This document shows positions 47,107 through 59,194 of a stretch of DNA of 64,000 nucleotides, in pieces. Source of the DNA: Calothrix membranacea FACHB-236. Lineage in GTDB: Bacteria; Cyanobacteriota; Cyanobacteriia; Cyanobacteriales; Nostocaceae. The notes beneath the pieces are model-generated. The model was not told the DNA's origin and did not search any database. It was given only the letters and a program-made list of their open reading frames with translations. The position numbers and the translations under genes are program-made. Each line of letters begins with the position of its first letter. Position 1 is the stretch's first letter. The stretch lies in assembly GCF_014696315.1 (NCBI RefSeq), contig NZ_JACJPX010000004.1, positions 1 through 64,000 of the forward strand. Reading direction: 5' to 3'.

Positions 47107-47135
47107 TTAAGGGTGGACAAATCGCCCACCCTTAA
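47107..47135 (-). terminator. Hairpin after atpC
   Basis: TTAAGGGTGG (47107-47116) and its exact complement (47126-47135) enclose a 9-base loop, 27 bases beyond the atpC stop. No T-run follows on the minus strand, so it may also stabilise the 3' end. Confidence 0.65.
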
Positions 47136-47161
47136 TTGTTGCTAAATTGCTGAGTAAAATT

Positions 47162-47575
47162 TTAGACCAAGCCGCCAGCCGCTTGAAACCGAGCGCGGGC
47201 GCGTTTAAAGGCTTGGGTTGCTTGAATTTGAGCTTGGCGATCGCCTGCTGTTACCTGATTCAGCTTTGTTTGTGCTTGATTATAAGCAGTCCGGGCTTCT
47301 TCTAGGTCAATAGCGTTGCCACGTTCAGCACCATTTACCAGAATGGTGACTTCATTTTCTTCAATTTCGGCAAAGCCACCCAAAAGCGCGATCGCTTGCC
47401 AATCTTGATTTTTGTTCGCACGTACGCGCATTACGCCTGTATCCAGGGCGGTCAACAGCGGTGCGTGTCCACTCAAGATACCTAACTGACCAGTGGTGCT
47501 GGGTAGAATTACTTCTTCAGCTTCGGCATCCCACACAGTTTTATCTGGAGAAATTACACGAACGGTTAATGTCAT
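47162..47575 (-). CDS. atpC: ATP synthase epsilon subunit
   Basis: The epsilon subunit (137 aa) links the gamma rotor to the F1 head and inhibits ATP hydrolysis. The N-terminal beta-sandwich ([40 protein letters not shown]) and the C-terminal helix pair (about 88-137) are typical. ATG at 47575 is chosen; the 14 extra residues of the longer frame come from repeat-like DNA. It follows atpD on the same strand after 88 bases. In cyanobacteria beta and epsilon form a separate operon from the other F-type subunits. Confidence 0.95.
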   Translation of the reverse strand: MTLTVRVISPDKTVWDAEAEEVILPSTTGQLGILSGHAPLLTALDTGVMRVRANKNQDWQAIALLGGFAEIEENEVTILVNGAERGNAIDLEEARTAYNQAQTKLNQVTAGDRQAQIQATQAFKRARARFQAAGGLV

Positions 47576-47663
47576 TTGTCTGTTGTCCTTTGTCTTCTGT
47601 CTTTCGTAATTTGCCATTAGTCACTAGGACTGATGCTAATGACTAATGACCAATGACCAATGA

Positions 47664-49139
<1,476 letters not shown>

Positions 49140-49261
49140 TCAGATAGGGTCGTAGACGACATAATATGAAGTAATGTCACTTTTCAGATTAACACTGAAC
49201 GACCCCCTTATCCGCCATAAATTGATTGTTAAGACTTGGAGTTGGGAATTGGGGATCGGTA

Positions 49262-49296
49262 CATAGGGCATGGGGCATGGGGCATTGGGCATTGGA
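49262..49296. repeat. Heptamer array CATNGGG, five units
   Basis: Five units run CATAGGG, CATGGGG (two), CATTGGG and CATTGGA in order, upstream of atpD. The change in the fourth base along the array shows step-wise divergence. Confidence 0.8.
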
Positions 49297-49321
49297 GAAC
49301 AAACTAAATTTCGATATTTGA

Positions 49322-49349
49322 GTAGAGACGCGATTAATCGCGTCTCTAC
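49322..49349. repeat. Perfect 28-base palindrome
   Basis: GTAGAGACGCGATT is followed immediately by its exact complement. Similar GTAGAGACGCGATTAATCGCGTC elements are, as I recall, dispersed in Nostoc-type genomes. It lies between the divergent atpD and SirB1-type genes. Confidence 0.85.
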
Positions 49350-49481
49350 AACTGTTGAGTGTTGACCTTGGTAATAAATTCCGTTTTCAAATTTTGTGAA
49401 TATCCCTAAGATAAAGAGAGGTACGGAAAACTGCTGTCAGTTGACCCGCTTCAACTTCATACCTCCACCGAGTAATTGCTT

Positions 49482-50300
49482 ATGAATTTCTCGTCAGCGC
49501 GACAATATTTTTACCAGGAGATTCAGCAGCCTGACGAGCATATCGACCTGGTAAAGGCAGCTTTATATATTGCCCAGGAAGAATATCCTCACCTAGATTT
49601 GGAAGAATACCTCAATGCCTTTGAGACAATGGCATTGGAGTTACAAGAACGCTTACCTGATTCACCCTACCCAATGCGGGTAATTCAAACTATTAATCAA
49701 TATCTCTACGATGACTTGGGATTTGCGGGAAATAAAGCAGACTACTACGATCCACGCAACAGCTTTTTAAATGATGTGATTGATCGGCGGCTAGGGATAC
49801 CTATCACCTTGGCATTGGTTTATATGGAAGTGTCCCGCCGGATTGATTTCCCTATGCAAGGTGTAGGAATGCCTGGACATTTCCTCATCCGCCCAAATAT
49901 TGCAGAGATGGAGGTTTTTGTCGATGCATTCAATGGTGGTGAAGTTTTATTTGCCCAAGATTGCCAGGATAGGCTGTCTCAGATGTTTCAGCAACCGGTG
50001 GAGTTAAAGCCAGAATATTTAGCCACCGTGAGTCATCGGCAGCTATTGGCACGGATACTCACAAATCTCAAGTTTATTTACCTCAAAAAGCAAGACTTAG
50101 AAAAAAGCCTCGCAGCAGTAGAGCGAATTTTACTATTGTTTCCTGGCGTAAGTTTAGAATTACGCGATCGCGGTTTAATTTACTATCAACTCGGTTACTA
50201 CCCCCAAGCGGCTGACGATTTGCAAACTTATCTGGCAAAAGTTCCTGATGCTAAGGATTCCGGAGCGATTCGCCGCTTACTTGCCGAATTGGGTAGATAA
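49482..50300 (+). CDS. SirB1 family protein (transglutaminase-like plus TPR)
   Basis: The 272-residue protein has an N-terminal transglutaminase-like fold (about 30-180: DDVIDRRLGIPITLALVYMEVSRR, GMPGHFLIRP). TPR-like helices occupy about 190-265 (LTNLKFIYLKKQDLEKSLAAVERIL). The usual catalytic Cys-His-Asp triad is not evident; the motif around GVGMPGHF keeps the His. Function of SirB1 proteins is poorly known. ATG at 49482 is used; a TTG lies two codons upstream. Confidence 0.9.
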   Translation: MNFSSARQYFYQEIQQPDEHIDLVKAALYIAQEEYPHLDLEEYLNAFETMALELQERLPDSPYPMRVIQTINQYLYDDLGFAGNKADYYDPRNSFLNDVIDRRLGIPITLALVYMEVSRRIDFPMQGVGMPGHFLIRPNIAEMEVFVDAFNGGEVLFAQDCQDRLSQMFQQPVELKPEYLATVSHRQLLARILTNLKFIYLKKQDLEKSLAAVERILLLFPGVSLELRDRGLIYYQLGYYPQAADDLQTYLAKVPDAKDSGAIRRLLAELGR

Positions 50301-51326
50301 ATCTTGACTATCAATCGGGATTGAACGGTAGCAGAGGAAGATTTCCTAATACAAGAAATTGCACAAGCATTGCATAAAATTGAGGCTGGGATTTTTACTC
50401 AGCACTCAACACGTTCAAGCTAGGCCAATCAGGATAAAAGCTCTTTCCTCTAGCCCCTAAGCCCTATTTTCAACACAAAGCAGTAAAGAGGAACAAGGAA
50501 ACTAACTATACAATTCTTCTCTGCTCCCTTTTAAAAGACACCATGTCTAAATTGGTATACAGATTTGTCAGTTTTTATACCATATAGGAAAATTTTATCT
50601 CATTGGTATTTGTAAGCTTTCATTATTTATATCCCAATCACAAATCGAGATAAACCTGTATGGTTTGATATTTCCAGAAGCATCTATATCTCAAGACTTT
50701 TACTACCAAATAAAAGCCCAGGATTTTGATTAAATCTCTTAGAGTGCTAGGAAGAATGGGTCTTTAAAGGATTGTTAAAGTTTTGTTAACAAAAATAAAT
50801 ATTAATTTAATATTAAGTTTATAAGATTAAAAAAACAGAGATTTAATATAAAAGATTCACTAAATGTAAATTTCTATAATAGTTAATTTCTGACACAACT
50901 ATGCAATTTGCGGAGAATCATATAATATTTGATTATTCACAAAAACATACTGTTTACAGTATATTTTCTATTGTGATTAACTATGCAGCAGAGCATTCAA
51001 AATGTCTAAATTAGATATGATGCTCAATATTTAAGTGTTGTTTTATCTGTTAAATTTAGGCTCAAATCTCTGCTAATTAATATCCCAATAATTCACTGGG
51101 ATGTTTTTTCATAGTTATTAATATCTATCCAATTAACTTTAGAGATATTTATACAAATATCTCTAAAGTTAAGAAATTATGACTTACTACTAACAATATT
51201 GGTAATTACAAAAAAATAAATATTACAGCAAATCTAAGTACGTAAAATATCAAAATAAAAATAAATTAAAATACTTAGATAGAAAAATCATGCTGATTAG
51301 TTATATATTAAATCAGGTTATTGATT
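50301..51326. other. Gene-free 1-kb AT-rich region
   Basis: Apart from the dispersed repeat at 50362-50406, the stretch is very AT-rich (runs such as TTAAGTTTATAAGATTAA) with no credible ORF or RNA gene. It must contain the promoter of the GGDEF-EAL gene, but no -10/-35 pair was assigned. Confidence 0.5.
50362..50406. repeat. Dispersed 45-base repeat, copy 2
   Basis: This copy aligns without gaps to 13674-13718. The sequence GATTTTTACTCAGC is identical in both, and differences cluster in the first 30 bases. Confidence 0.5.
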
Positions 51327-54002
51327 ATGCAATTTTCCAGGGTATTACTACAAGCTAAAAATACGCCATCTACCATAACAGAAACTACTATGCTCGTCTT
51401 GATGGTTGGTTTATGCATCTACTTAGTGGTCAGAATAATTGCCTTATATATGGAAAATTATCGTTCACGAAAAGTTGCAAATCTCCGCAAAAGTTTTTCT
51501 AGGAAAGTTTTAGAGAGAAATACACAAGAAATCGAATCAATCACGCAGGAAAACACTAATTTATTTCTCATAAATAAACCATCTCCAGCAGTCAGAACAA
51601 ATGAAACTAATCAATTAAGTCAATCTGTAAAAGAATTGGCTTCTAATTGTGACACTTGTTATCTAGAAGCGCTGGCTTCTATTGAACAGTCGTTGCTGAA
51701 TTTTGATAACCAACTCAGATGTTATACAGAAATTCTGCAAACTTTAGGAAAAGCTTGTCAGGTTAGTCGTGTATACATATTTGAAAATCATTTTTCTGAT
51801 GATGGCGATTTAATCATGCATCTACAAGCTGAGTGGTGCGCTGAAGGTATCCCATCCAAAATTGAAAACCACCCCTGGCACAAGCTATCTTATACAAAAT
51901 TCTGCCCACGCTGGTTAAAGCTATTAGCACGGGGTGATATTGTTGCTGAGATAGTAAAAGAATTGAGTGAAACAGAACTTCAGGCTTTAAAGCTACAGGA
52001 TGTTCTGAAAATATTGATTTTACCCATTATCGCTAAAGGTAATTTTATTGGTTTTATTGGTTTTGATAAATGTGAAGTAACACAGATTTGGGAAGCTAAA
52101 GAAACAGCATTTTTGCAAGCGGTAGTAGGTGCGCTTTCCCTAGTACATGATCGTTTATTAGCAGATCATGCCCTAAAGACGGCAATTTTAGAAACCCAAG
52201 ATTCTGCTTATCACTTAGAGAATGTAGTTCAAGAACGTACAGCAGAGTTGCACAGAGAAATTGCGGAGCGCAAGCGGATACAAACCGAACTAGAAAAATC
52301 ACTGTCTTTGCAATGGGCGACCTTAGAATCTACCGCCGATGGAATTTTAGTTATAGATAATCAAGGTAAAATTGCCGGCTTTAATCAAAAGTTTCTCCAG
52401 ATGTGGCGTATTCCCGAGTCCTTAATCACTTCTGGAAATTACAAAGAAGTGCTGAGATTAGCGATGAAACAGCTAGAAGCGCCAAAACAGTATTTTGCTA
52501 CAATTAGAGAATTATACTTTAACCCTGACACACAGCTTTATGATGCGATCGCCTTTAAGGATGGCAGAGTCTTAGAGCGTTATTCCCAACCTCAGCGCAT
52601 TAACGGCAAAATCGTCGGTAGAGTCTGGAGTTTTCGAGACATCACAGCTCATAAGTTAGCAGAAGCCAAAATCCGTCATCAAGCTTTACACGACTTGTTA
52701 ACAGATTTACCGAACCGCGTGCTATTTAATGAGCGACTTTCAGAGGCCTTAGCACAAGCACAGAAAAATCGTAGCAAACTAGCGGTGTGTTTTTTAGACT
52801 TAGACCGCTTCAAAGTCATCAACGATACTTTAAGTCATGCTGTTGGCGATCAATTATTGCAAATTGTGGCTCAACGTCTTATAGACTGTCTGCGGGATAT
52901 TGACACTATCGCGCGCTGGGGAGGTGATGAATTCACCCTAATTTTGCCAGAAATTAACGACACTCAAGAAGTTACCAAGATTCTAGAACGCATTTTGGCA
53001 GCTTTTAAACCAGTATTTGAAATCGAAAACTACCAGTTGCATATCAGCGTCAGTATTGGTATTGCTCTTTATCCGATGCATGGACAAGATGCCGAAACTT
53101 TGATTAAACATGCTGACATAGCACTATATCGTGTCAAATCTCAAGGACGAAATCATTACCAGTTCTATAATTCAGCCATAAATTCTGGTTCTTCAGAATT
53201 GTTAACTTTAGAAAATAGTTTGCACTCTGCCTTAGAACGCCAAGAATTTGAAGTTTACTATCAACCACAGGTCAATATCACCACAGGTGAAATTACCAAA
53301 ATAGAAGCTTTACTGCGCTGGCGACATTTAGAACTAGGTTTAATTCCACCCGCAAAATTCATTCCTCTTGCAGAAGAAACTGGATTAATTATACCGATTG
53401 GGGAATGGGTGTTAAGAACTGCTTGCGCTCAAAATAAAGCTTGGCAAGAAGCGCTAAATTTACCATCGCTTTCTGTTGCTGTGAATCTTTCTGCACGTCA
53501 ATTTCAGCAACCAAACTTAGTGACTATGGTGCAGCAGATATTGTCAGAAACTCAATTAAACCATAAATGTTTGGAGTTAGAAATTACAGAAAGCATAGCC
53601 ATGAAAAATGTTGAGTTCACTAAAAGAATTTTAAGTGAATTACACGCTTTAGGTGTTTCTATCTCTATAGATGATTTTGGTACAGGATATTGTTCTCTCA
53701 GTTATCTCAAAAATTTTCCGATCCATTGCTTAAAAATTGACAGATCTTTTGTGAGAGATTTGTCTGATGATAATCATGATGCTGCCATCACAACTGCAAT
53801 TATTGCTTTAGCACATGGATTAAAGCTTGCAGTTGTGGCTGAAGGTGTAGAAACAGAAGAACAACGCAATTTATTACGACTTCTAGATTGCGAACTCATG
53901 CAAGGCTATCTATTTAGCCGTCCTCTATCAGCTGAAGACACTACAAGATTACTACAAAAGTCTAAATCCCGTCGTCTTAATCCTTCTTTTTTAGTAGCTT
54001 AA
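51327..54002 (+). CDS. GAF-PAS-GGDEF-EAL cyclic-di-GMP signalling protein
   Basis: The 891-residue protein has a membrane helix near 22-42, a GAF-like domain (about 120-265), a short coiled coil, a PAS domain (about 330-440), then GGDEF and EAL domains. The GGDEF motif is intact (532-536) with an RxxD inhibitory site (RDID, from residue 523) five residues before it. The EAL domain keeps E660 in EALLRW, LEITES, DDFGTGY and AEGVE. Both cyclase and phosphodiesterase activity are therefore possible. It is monocistronic. ATG at 51327 is used; the frame opens at a TTG two codons earlier. Confidence 0.95.
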   Translation: MQFSRVLLQAKNTPSTITETTMLVLMVGLCIYLVVRIIALYMENYRSRKVANLRKSFSRKVLERNTQEIESITQENTNLFLINKPSPAVRTNETNQLSQSVKELASNCDTCYLEALASIEQSLLNFDNQLRCYTEILQTLGKACQVSRVYIFENHFSDDGDLIMHLQAEWCAEGIPSKIENHPWHKLSYTKFCPRWLKLLARGDIVAEIVKELSETELQALKLQDVLKILILPIIAKGNFIGFIGFDKCEVTQIWEAKETAFLQAVVGALSLVHDRLLADHALKTAILETQDSAYHLENVVQERTAELHREIAERKRIQTELEKSLSLQWATLESTADGILVIDNQGKIAGFNQKFLQMWRIPESLITSGNYKEVLRLAMKQLEAPKQYFATIRELYFNPDTQLYDAIAFKDGRVLERYSQPQRINGKIVGRVWSFRDITAHKLAEAKIRHQALHDLLTDLPNRVLFNERLSEALAQAQKNRSKLAVCFLDLDRFKVINDTLSHAVGDQLLQIVAQRLIDCLRDIDTIARWGGDEFTLILPEINDTQEVTKILERILAAFKPVFEIENYQLHISVSIGIALYPMHGQDAETLIKHADIALYRVKSQGRNHYQFYNSAINSGSSELLTLENSLHSALERQEFEVYYQPQVNITTGEITKIEALLRWRHLELGLIPPAKFIPLAEETGLIIPIGEWVLRTACAQNKAWQEALNLPSLSVAVNLSARQFQQPNLVTMVQQILSETQLNHKCLELEITESIAMKNVEFTKRILSELHALGVSISIDDFGTGYCSLSYLKNFPIHCLKIDRSFVRDLSDDNHDAAITTAIIALAHGLKLAVVAEGVETEEQRNLLRLLDCELMQGYLFSRPLSAEDTTRLLQKSKSRRLNPSFLVA

Positions 54003-54078
54003 AGTAAGTTGTCATTGGTCATTTTTCATTGGATTATTCACTCATCCAACTTTGATGTTGACCTTTGACCTTTGACTA

Positions 54079-55605
54079 TTAAAAATACTCTACCCTGGCA
54101 TCTAAACCATAAGAGCGTAACAGTTTAGATAAATTCTCGGCTTCTGTTCTATTCCCAAATCTACCTGCATTCACATAATCTCCTAAGCCTGATTTCTCTA
54201 CAACCGGATTAGCTATATACTGTCTGACTTTGTTGAGAGTATCAGTATTATGAATCGGAACGATAACCACATAGCGATTCTGATTATTATTAGCACCAGT
54301 ATCGACAGGAGATGTATTTAAACCTAATGCTTGCCAGGTTTGTGCATCAACATTTCCAGTGGGATTGATTCTAGAATATTGCTGGAATGCGTACACATAA
54401 GACCTAGTATTTTCACCATAATAACCATCAGGATTTGTATTAAAAAATCCTAATTGCAATAAACGCTGTTGGACAGCTTTCACATTCTCGCCACTATCGC
54501 CAACTGTGAGATAATCCCTGGTTTGTGGGGGAGCTTGATAAGCTTGTCTATTCTGCACAACGCCACGTACTGCTTGCAAAGCTTGTGTATCAGCTACTCC
54601 ATCAACAGCTAATTGGTAATCTCGCTGGAATCGGAGTAGGGCATCCCTAGTCAAAGGGCCAAAATTGCCTGTAGGATTAGCTTGCAAGTATCCTAACTGT
54701 CGTAAACCTTCTTGTAGTTCTCTAATTTGTTGCGGCGCAAGACTAGTTGTGTTTGGTATGACTGGATTAGAAGGACTACTAGTAGGAGCCAGCAGTCTGT
54801 TCCAAGTTTGTCGATTTGTAATTCCATCAGCAGGTAAACCAGCATTGCGCTGAAATGCAATTACAGCATCTTTGGTAATCGGGCCAAATTTACCAGTAGG
54901 ATTAGCCTGAAAATAACCCAGTTGTTGTAACCGCTGTTGTAACCTAGTTACTGCCGGGCCTTGGCTACCTTCCAACAAAATTGGATATTCCCCTCCGGCG
55001 CTGGGTATATTAGAGGGTGCTTGTCGAGGTCTTGTAGAGTTTCGCGAAGATTGTTGAGAGCGAATTAACGCTTGCTGAGTTTGCGGGCCAAAATAGCCTG
55101 TTATTGGGCCTTGAAAATAGCCTTGGCGTTGTAAACGTTGTTGCAGTTTCACAACTTCTGGCCCTCTGCTACCTAGCCGCAGATTACCACTGCTACTATT
55201 ACTAGCGATTCTACCTCGGCAGGCTTGTTGAAGCGATCGCGCAGTGCTATCACCCACAACTCCATCAGCAGGTAGCCTATTAGCCTGCTGGAATGCAATC
55301 ACCGCCTGCTGAGTTATGGAAGCAAATTTCCCGCTAACTGGGCCACGAAAGAAACCTAACTTTTGCAAGCACTGCTGAATGTTCGTGACTTCAGCGCCAT
55401 TACTTCCTACTTTCTGTACTGCTAAACTTTGCCCAGCGACACTGAGAAGTGACAAGGTTAATGCTACAGGTAAAAAACGCATCGCCAAGGCGCTAGACAG
55501 ATTTGTCCAATTCCAGAATCTCAAATTAGCTGGGACAGGAACAATCTCTAGGGTTGCGGATGCTTCGTAGACTGCGGCGCTATGTAGATCACCAATGACT
55601 TCCAT
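54079..55605 (-). CDS. Peptidoglycan-binding protein with five PG_binding_1 repeats
   Basis: The 508-residue protein has a cytoplasmic N-terminus and a hydrophobic segment at about 38-60 (AMRFLPVALTLSLLSVAGQSLA). Five repeats of the peptidoglycan-binding type 1 fold follow (about 68-130, 143-190, 215-270, 290-345, 365-425). Their recurring features are LQQRLxxLGYFxxxPTGxFGxxTxxAVxxFQ. The last 80 residues resemble a SPOR-like module (DYVNAGRFGNRTEAENL). It is expected to act at the cell wall; no catalytic domain is present. The second repeat is degenerate. Confidence 0.9.
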   Translation of the reverse strand: MEVIGDLHSAAVYEASATLEIVPVPANLRFWNWTNLSSALAMRFLPVALTLSLLSVAGQSLAVQKVGSNGAEVTNIQQCLQKLGFFRGPVSGKFASITQQAVIAFQQANRLPADGVVGDSTARSLQQACRGRIASNSSSGNLRLGSRGPEVVKLQQRLQRQGYFQGPITGYFGPQTQQALIRSQQSSRNSTRPRQAPSNIPSAGGEYPILLEGSQGPAVTRLQQRLQQLGYFQANPTGKFGPITKDAVIAFQRNAGLPADGITNRQTWNRLLAPTSSPSNPVIPNTTSLAPQQIRELQEGLRQLGYLQANPTGNFGPLTRDALLRFQRDYQLAVDGVADTQALQAVRGVVQNRQAYQAPPQTRDYLTVGDSGENVKAVQQRLLQLGFFNTNPDGYYGENTRSYVYAFQQYSRINPTGNVDAQTWQALGLNTSPVDTGANNNQNRYVVIVPIHNTDTLNKVRQYIANPVVEKSGLGDYVNAGRFGNRTEAENLSKLLRSYGLDARVEYF

Positions 55606-55994
55606 AAAATCGAGGGTTTGGTATTTAGTGTTGGGTATTGGGGACTAGGAATTGGGGATTGGGTAATGGGCAATTGGTAATAGGCCTAAACACCAAATGC
55701 CAAACACTAAACCCCAAATGCCACATTTTTAAGTCAGTCCATTAGTTTTGGTTTGGGAATAACCTAGAATGAAAATCTTTTTTCTTTAGCCCCTAGCCCC
55801 TAGTCCGTGAGGAATTTTGGCTACCAGTATACTATAGGATAACTAGGAAGAGAAACTAAATTAATACATTATCGAAAAAAGAAACCTGGAAAGAAAAACT
55901 TCGCCAGGTTAATCGATGGAACCACTCTTTAATTTTGATTGCGATAAATTAATTTCAGTTACGATGCAGAAATTTAGCAGCCTGTTTTCCGTAT
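55606..55994. repeat. Intergenic repeat-rich DNA
   Basis: The stretch 55615-55725 is a patchwork of GGGTATTGGGGACTAGG-like and CCAAATGCCAAACACTAAACC-like repeats. The rest is AT-rich. No gene is supported; a plus-strand frame from 55916 merely overlaps the SH3 gene on the other strand. Confidence 0.55.
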
Positions 55995-56516
55995 TTATTG
56001 GTCTTGTTCTGGCTGTTGTACTTCTGCGTTGTCTTCTAATTTTTCAGTATTACCTGCTTTCACCCAGCCTTCCTGATTGGTATCTTCCTGGCGGATTTTT
56101 TGCCATAATTTATCGTCGCTTTCCTCTAAAACGATCACTTTTTGATTAAAACCAACGCCACCCACACGTTCCGCATCTTGTTTGGGTTCGGCTCGCAAAC
56201 TCAAGCCTTGAGCCCAAGTAACTTTTCCTTGGTAAGCTCCTGGTGGTAATGGTTTTGGTGATTCTTCAGTTTTAGGTGTTTCTGTAGCTGTAGGAGTTGA
56301 GGTGCTTTCTGGTTTAGCTTCAGTTTTGGTGGCTGCTGCTTCAGTTGCTTTGGGAGATTGGGTTCGCTGTGAAGGATGATCGTTGGCAAAAATTGGCTTG
56401 GTAGGTGGTATAGCAGTTCTATTCATGAAATAGAGTGCAGTAGCAACACCAGTACCTATTAAGATAGCGATCGCCAACAGAAACCCGAGTATAAATTTAA
56501 GTAAGTTAGAAAACAT
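55995..56516 (-). CDS. Membrane-anchored SH3-domain protein
   Basis: The 173-residue protein has an N-terminal transmembrane helix (about 8-31: FILGFLLAIAILIGTGVAT). A Thr/Glu/Pro-rich linker follows (about 45-95), then a bacterial SH3 (SH3b) domain (about 96-155: GLSLRAEPKQDAERVGGV, GWVKAGN). SH3b domains commonly bind peptidoglycan. Together with the preceding wall-binding protein it may serve envelope maintenance; no enzyme domain is present. Confidence 0.85.
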   Translation of the reverse strand: MFSNLLKFILGFLLAIAILIGTGVATALYFMNRTAIPPTKPIFANDHPSQRTQSPKATEAAATKTEAKPESTSTPTATETPKTEESPKPLPPGAYQGKVTWAQGLSLRAEPKQDAERVGGVGFNQKVIVLEESDDKLWQKIRQEDTNQEGWVKAGNTEKLEDNAEVQQPEQDQ

Positions 56517-56543
56517 ATTTTATAACCTCATTACCAATCGTCA

Positions 56544-56599
56544 ATTGTCCAGAGTCAAGGGTCAACGGTCAAGGGTTAAAAATCTAGACTCTGGACAAT
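56544..56599 (-). terminator. 13-bp inverted repeat between ycf46 and the SH3 gene
   Basis: ATTGTCCAGAGTC (56544-56556) and its exact complement (56587-56599) enclose GTCAAGGG-type repeats. It is the only strong hairpin in the 290-base gap and could end the ycf46 transcript. Confidence 0.5.
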
Positions 56600-56806
56600 G
56601 CAAATTTTAGATTTTAGATTGCTGATTTTAGATTGTTTGGGATTCTGCAAACTAGTAACTTAGATACCCCGCCAAGTTAAGGTGGAACAAATCCGGAGAT
56701 CTAAAATTTAAATTCCTTGGGCCAAGTACTAAACCTTGTTGGGGTCAATCTACAATCCAAAATCCAAAACTAAAATCGATTGACTAACCTATTATTGCAG
56801 CTGGCA

Positions 56807-58318
56807 TTAGCGTAGCTTACCGAAGGTATCGCTTAACGGCGTTTGTTTTGATGCTAACCGCGCTCGTCCAGCTGCAGCCCATTCTTGTAGTTGCTGAATT
56901 TGCTCTACAGCGGTTCTGGCCAGGGGTATAATCTGACTGGCAGCTTCTAAAATATCGTCGTTGGTAAAGTCGCGATTTTGACTAAATCCAATATGCATCG
57001 CTTCAATTAAAGTTTGCTCAATCTCTGCTCCAGAAAAATCGGGTGTTTCGTATGCTAGCCTGTCGATGTCATAACTTTTCAAGTTATGGGGGCGCAGTCG
57101 GGATAAATGGACATTAAAAATTGCTTTTCTCTCTTCTTGGGTTGGTAAACCAACAAAGAATATTTCATCAAATCGCCCTTTCCGCAACATTTCTGGTGGT
57201 AAGGCTTGGATATCGTTAGCGGTGGAGACCACAAATACAGGTGAAGTTTTTTCTGCTAACCAAGTAATAAATGTACCAAATACTCGGCTTGTAGTTCCTG
57301 CATCACCTTTACTACCAAGTCCAGAAAAGGCTTTATCTATTTCATCAATCCACAAAATACAAGGTGCTAAAGCCTCAGCTACTTGGATCATTTGGCGAGT
57401 ACGGGATTCTGATTCTCCCACCAAACCACCAAACAACCGCCCAACATCTAAGCGTAATAAAGGTAAATGCCAATGATGAGCGATCGCTTTTGCTGTTAAG
57501 GATTTTCCAGTCCCTTGAATTCCCACCAACATTAAACCACGGGGATGTGGTAAGCCATACTGTCGCGCTCGTTCGGTAAATGAACCACCCCGTCGCAACA
57601 GCCAATCTTTGAGGTTATCTAGTCCGCCAATATCAGAAATTTGCTCGGTAGCAGGGTAAAAGTCCAAAATTTGGGTTTGGCGAATAGTTTGGCGCTTTTC
57701 TTCCAAAACCAGATCCACATCTTCTGGTTGCAATTCACCGTGAGTAGCGATCGCTTTTGCCAAAACCCGGCGAATTCTCTCCATAGATAGCCCTTGACAA
57801 GAGCGCACCAAATCATCTACGACTTTCCTGGGAAGAGAGTTACCAGTCGTTTGTAGCAAGCGTTCCACCTCTTTTTGAATTTCGGTGGCGGCTGGTAACG
57901 GAAATTCCACAACTGTCAGCACTTCGCTTAAGTCGTCCGGAATCGCAATCCGGGGCGATAGAATCACAATATTTTTCGGTTGCGATTTGAGAAGTTTGGC
58001 TAGGTTACGAAGTTTGCGCGCGATCGCCACATCTTCTAAAAAGCGATGATAATCCCGCAGAATCATTACCCCTGGTGCTGAAGCTGGTAACTTTTCAATA
58101 AATTCCAAAGCTTGCAGTGGGTTGCGCCGCCCAAAACCCTCATCATTGGGGTTCCCCTGATAGCCATCCACAAAATCCCAAGTATATACAGGACGATTAC
58201 CTTGGTTGGCTGCTTCTTCTCGAATCGCAGTTTCTACCCGTTCCTCTTCATAAGTAGGAATATAAATCAAAGGATAGCGGGCGCGTAGCAGCAGTTTAAA
58301 CTCTTCACGAAAGCTCAT
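56807..58318 (-). CDS. ycf46: AAA ATPase Ycf46
   Basis: The 503-residue protein is the cyanobacterial homologue of algal plastid Ycf46. An N-terminal degenerate AAA region (about 1-210) precedes an active AAA module with Walker A GIQGTGKS, Walker B ILWIDEID and the arginine-bearing RKGRFDEIFFVGLP. Ycf46 has been linked to regulation of inorganic carbon use in cyanobacteria. The start is ATG at 58318. Confidence 0.94.
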   Translation of the reverse strand: MSFREEFKLLLRARYPLIYIPTYEEERVETAIREEAANQGNRPVYTWDFVDGYQGNPNDEGFGRRNPLQALEFIEKLPASAPGVMILRDYHRFLEDVAIARKLRNLAKLLKSQPKNIVILSPRIAIPDDLSEVLTVVEFPLPAATEIQKEVERLLQTTGNSLPRKVVDDLVRSCQGLSMERIRRVLAKAIATHGELQPEDVDLVLEEKRQTIRQTQILDFYPATEQISDIGGLDNLKDWLLRRGGSFTERARQYGLPHPRGLMLVGIQGTGKSLTAKAIAHHWHLPLLRLDVGRLFGGLVGESESRTRQMIQVAEALAPCILWIDEIDKAFSGLGSKGDAGTTSRVFGTFITWLAEKTSPVFVVSTANDIQALPPEMLRKGRFDEIFFVGLPTQEERKAIFNVHLSRLRPHNLKSYDIDRLAYETPDFSGAEIEQTLIEAMHIGFSQNRDFTNDDILEAASQIIPLARTAVEQIQQLQEWAAAGRARLASKQTPLSDTFGKLR

Positions 58319-58522
58319 AAGTAGCTGTTAGTGTTATTAGTTCTTATCCCATTGTTAAAGGTTGTATTGTCTCTCACAACTAATAACTAAAAACAACAAC
58401 AGCCAGAAACTTAGCAAATCTTTTGCTGCGATGCGTAATAGCTTATTTTTGCTGGTTAAAATATCTTTAATGAGCGCCAAGCGCTCAAATTCAACACAAA
58501 AAGTAACTACCAAGTCTAGCAA

Positions 58523-59029
58523 CTATCCCGGAAGTTGCTTTTTCAAAGCCTCTAAACCAGCCCAACGGCTATCAACTGACTTTTGCGAACTCTCAGCCGC
58601 AGTACTCAAAATACCAGGGCAATTAAGGTCACATAGCTGGCGCTGAGGGAATTCTAAACACATCTGCTCATACAACCATTCACCAGGATAAAAATAGCCA
58701 TCAGGCGGTAGAGTTTCAACCAAATCTTCAACTGCTACTTCCCGTTCTAATGGCAAGTCGTTGATTTGATTAGCTGTTACGTCTAACCAAATAACTTCCT
58801 GAGTATCAACTACCAAACGCTGATTGTATTGTTGTAAACAGCGGTTACAAGTACAAGTAATAATCGCTTCTGCCTGAGTGGCTACTTCTAAGTAATTACC
58901 TTGATGCTGTACGCGAATCACGCCACGAACAGGAGTCAAAGTGTCCAAACCAGGCAGAAAATCCTGAACTTGAATTTCCTCTGTCCGCTCCGGGGCTTTG
59001 GTGAGCTGCGGAATAAAAATTGCGTCCAT
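58523..59029 (-). CDS. DUF177 (YceD) family protein
   Basis: The 168-residue protein belongs to the YceD/DUF177 family, tied to large-subunit 23S rRNA accumulation in bacteria and plants. Two Cys pairs, CTCNRC near 60-65 and CDLNCPG near 133-139, may bind zinc. In many bacteria the gene precedes rpmF; here it lies instead after the yidC-jag cluster and before ycf46. Confidence 0.9.
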   Translation of the reverse strand: MDAIFIPQLTKAPERTEEIQVQDFLPGLDTLTPVRGVIRVQHQGNYLEVATQAEAIITCTCNRCLQQYNQRLVVDTQEVIWLDVTANQINDLPLEREVAVEDLVETLPPDGYFYPGEWLYEQMCLEFPQRQLCDLNCPGILSTAAESSQKSVDSRWAGLEALKKQLPG

Positions 59030-59194
59030 AGGATTTGTGAGATATCCTCACGAAACGAAATTTAGTTTAACTACCAGCAAAATTGCTGATATTTAGATCT
59101 TTATTTTAGCTTTTAGTGAGGGTTGCCAAGAGCCAAGGGTCAAGGGTCAAGGTTTTTCCTAGTACCTAGCCCCTAATGCCCATTACCCAATCCC

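Noticed and set aside
55916-56149. Plus-strand frame of 77 codons beginning in the gap before the SH3 gene
   Set aside because: Most of it lies antisense to the SH3 gene; the hydrophobic stretch is the complement of that gene's acidic C-terminus.
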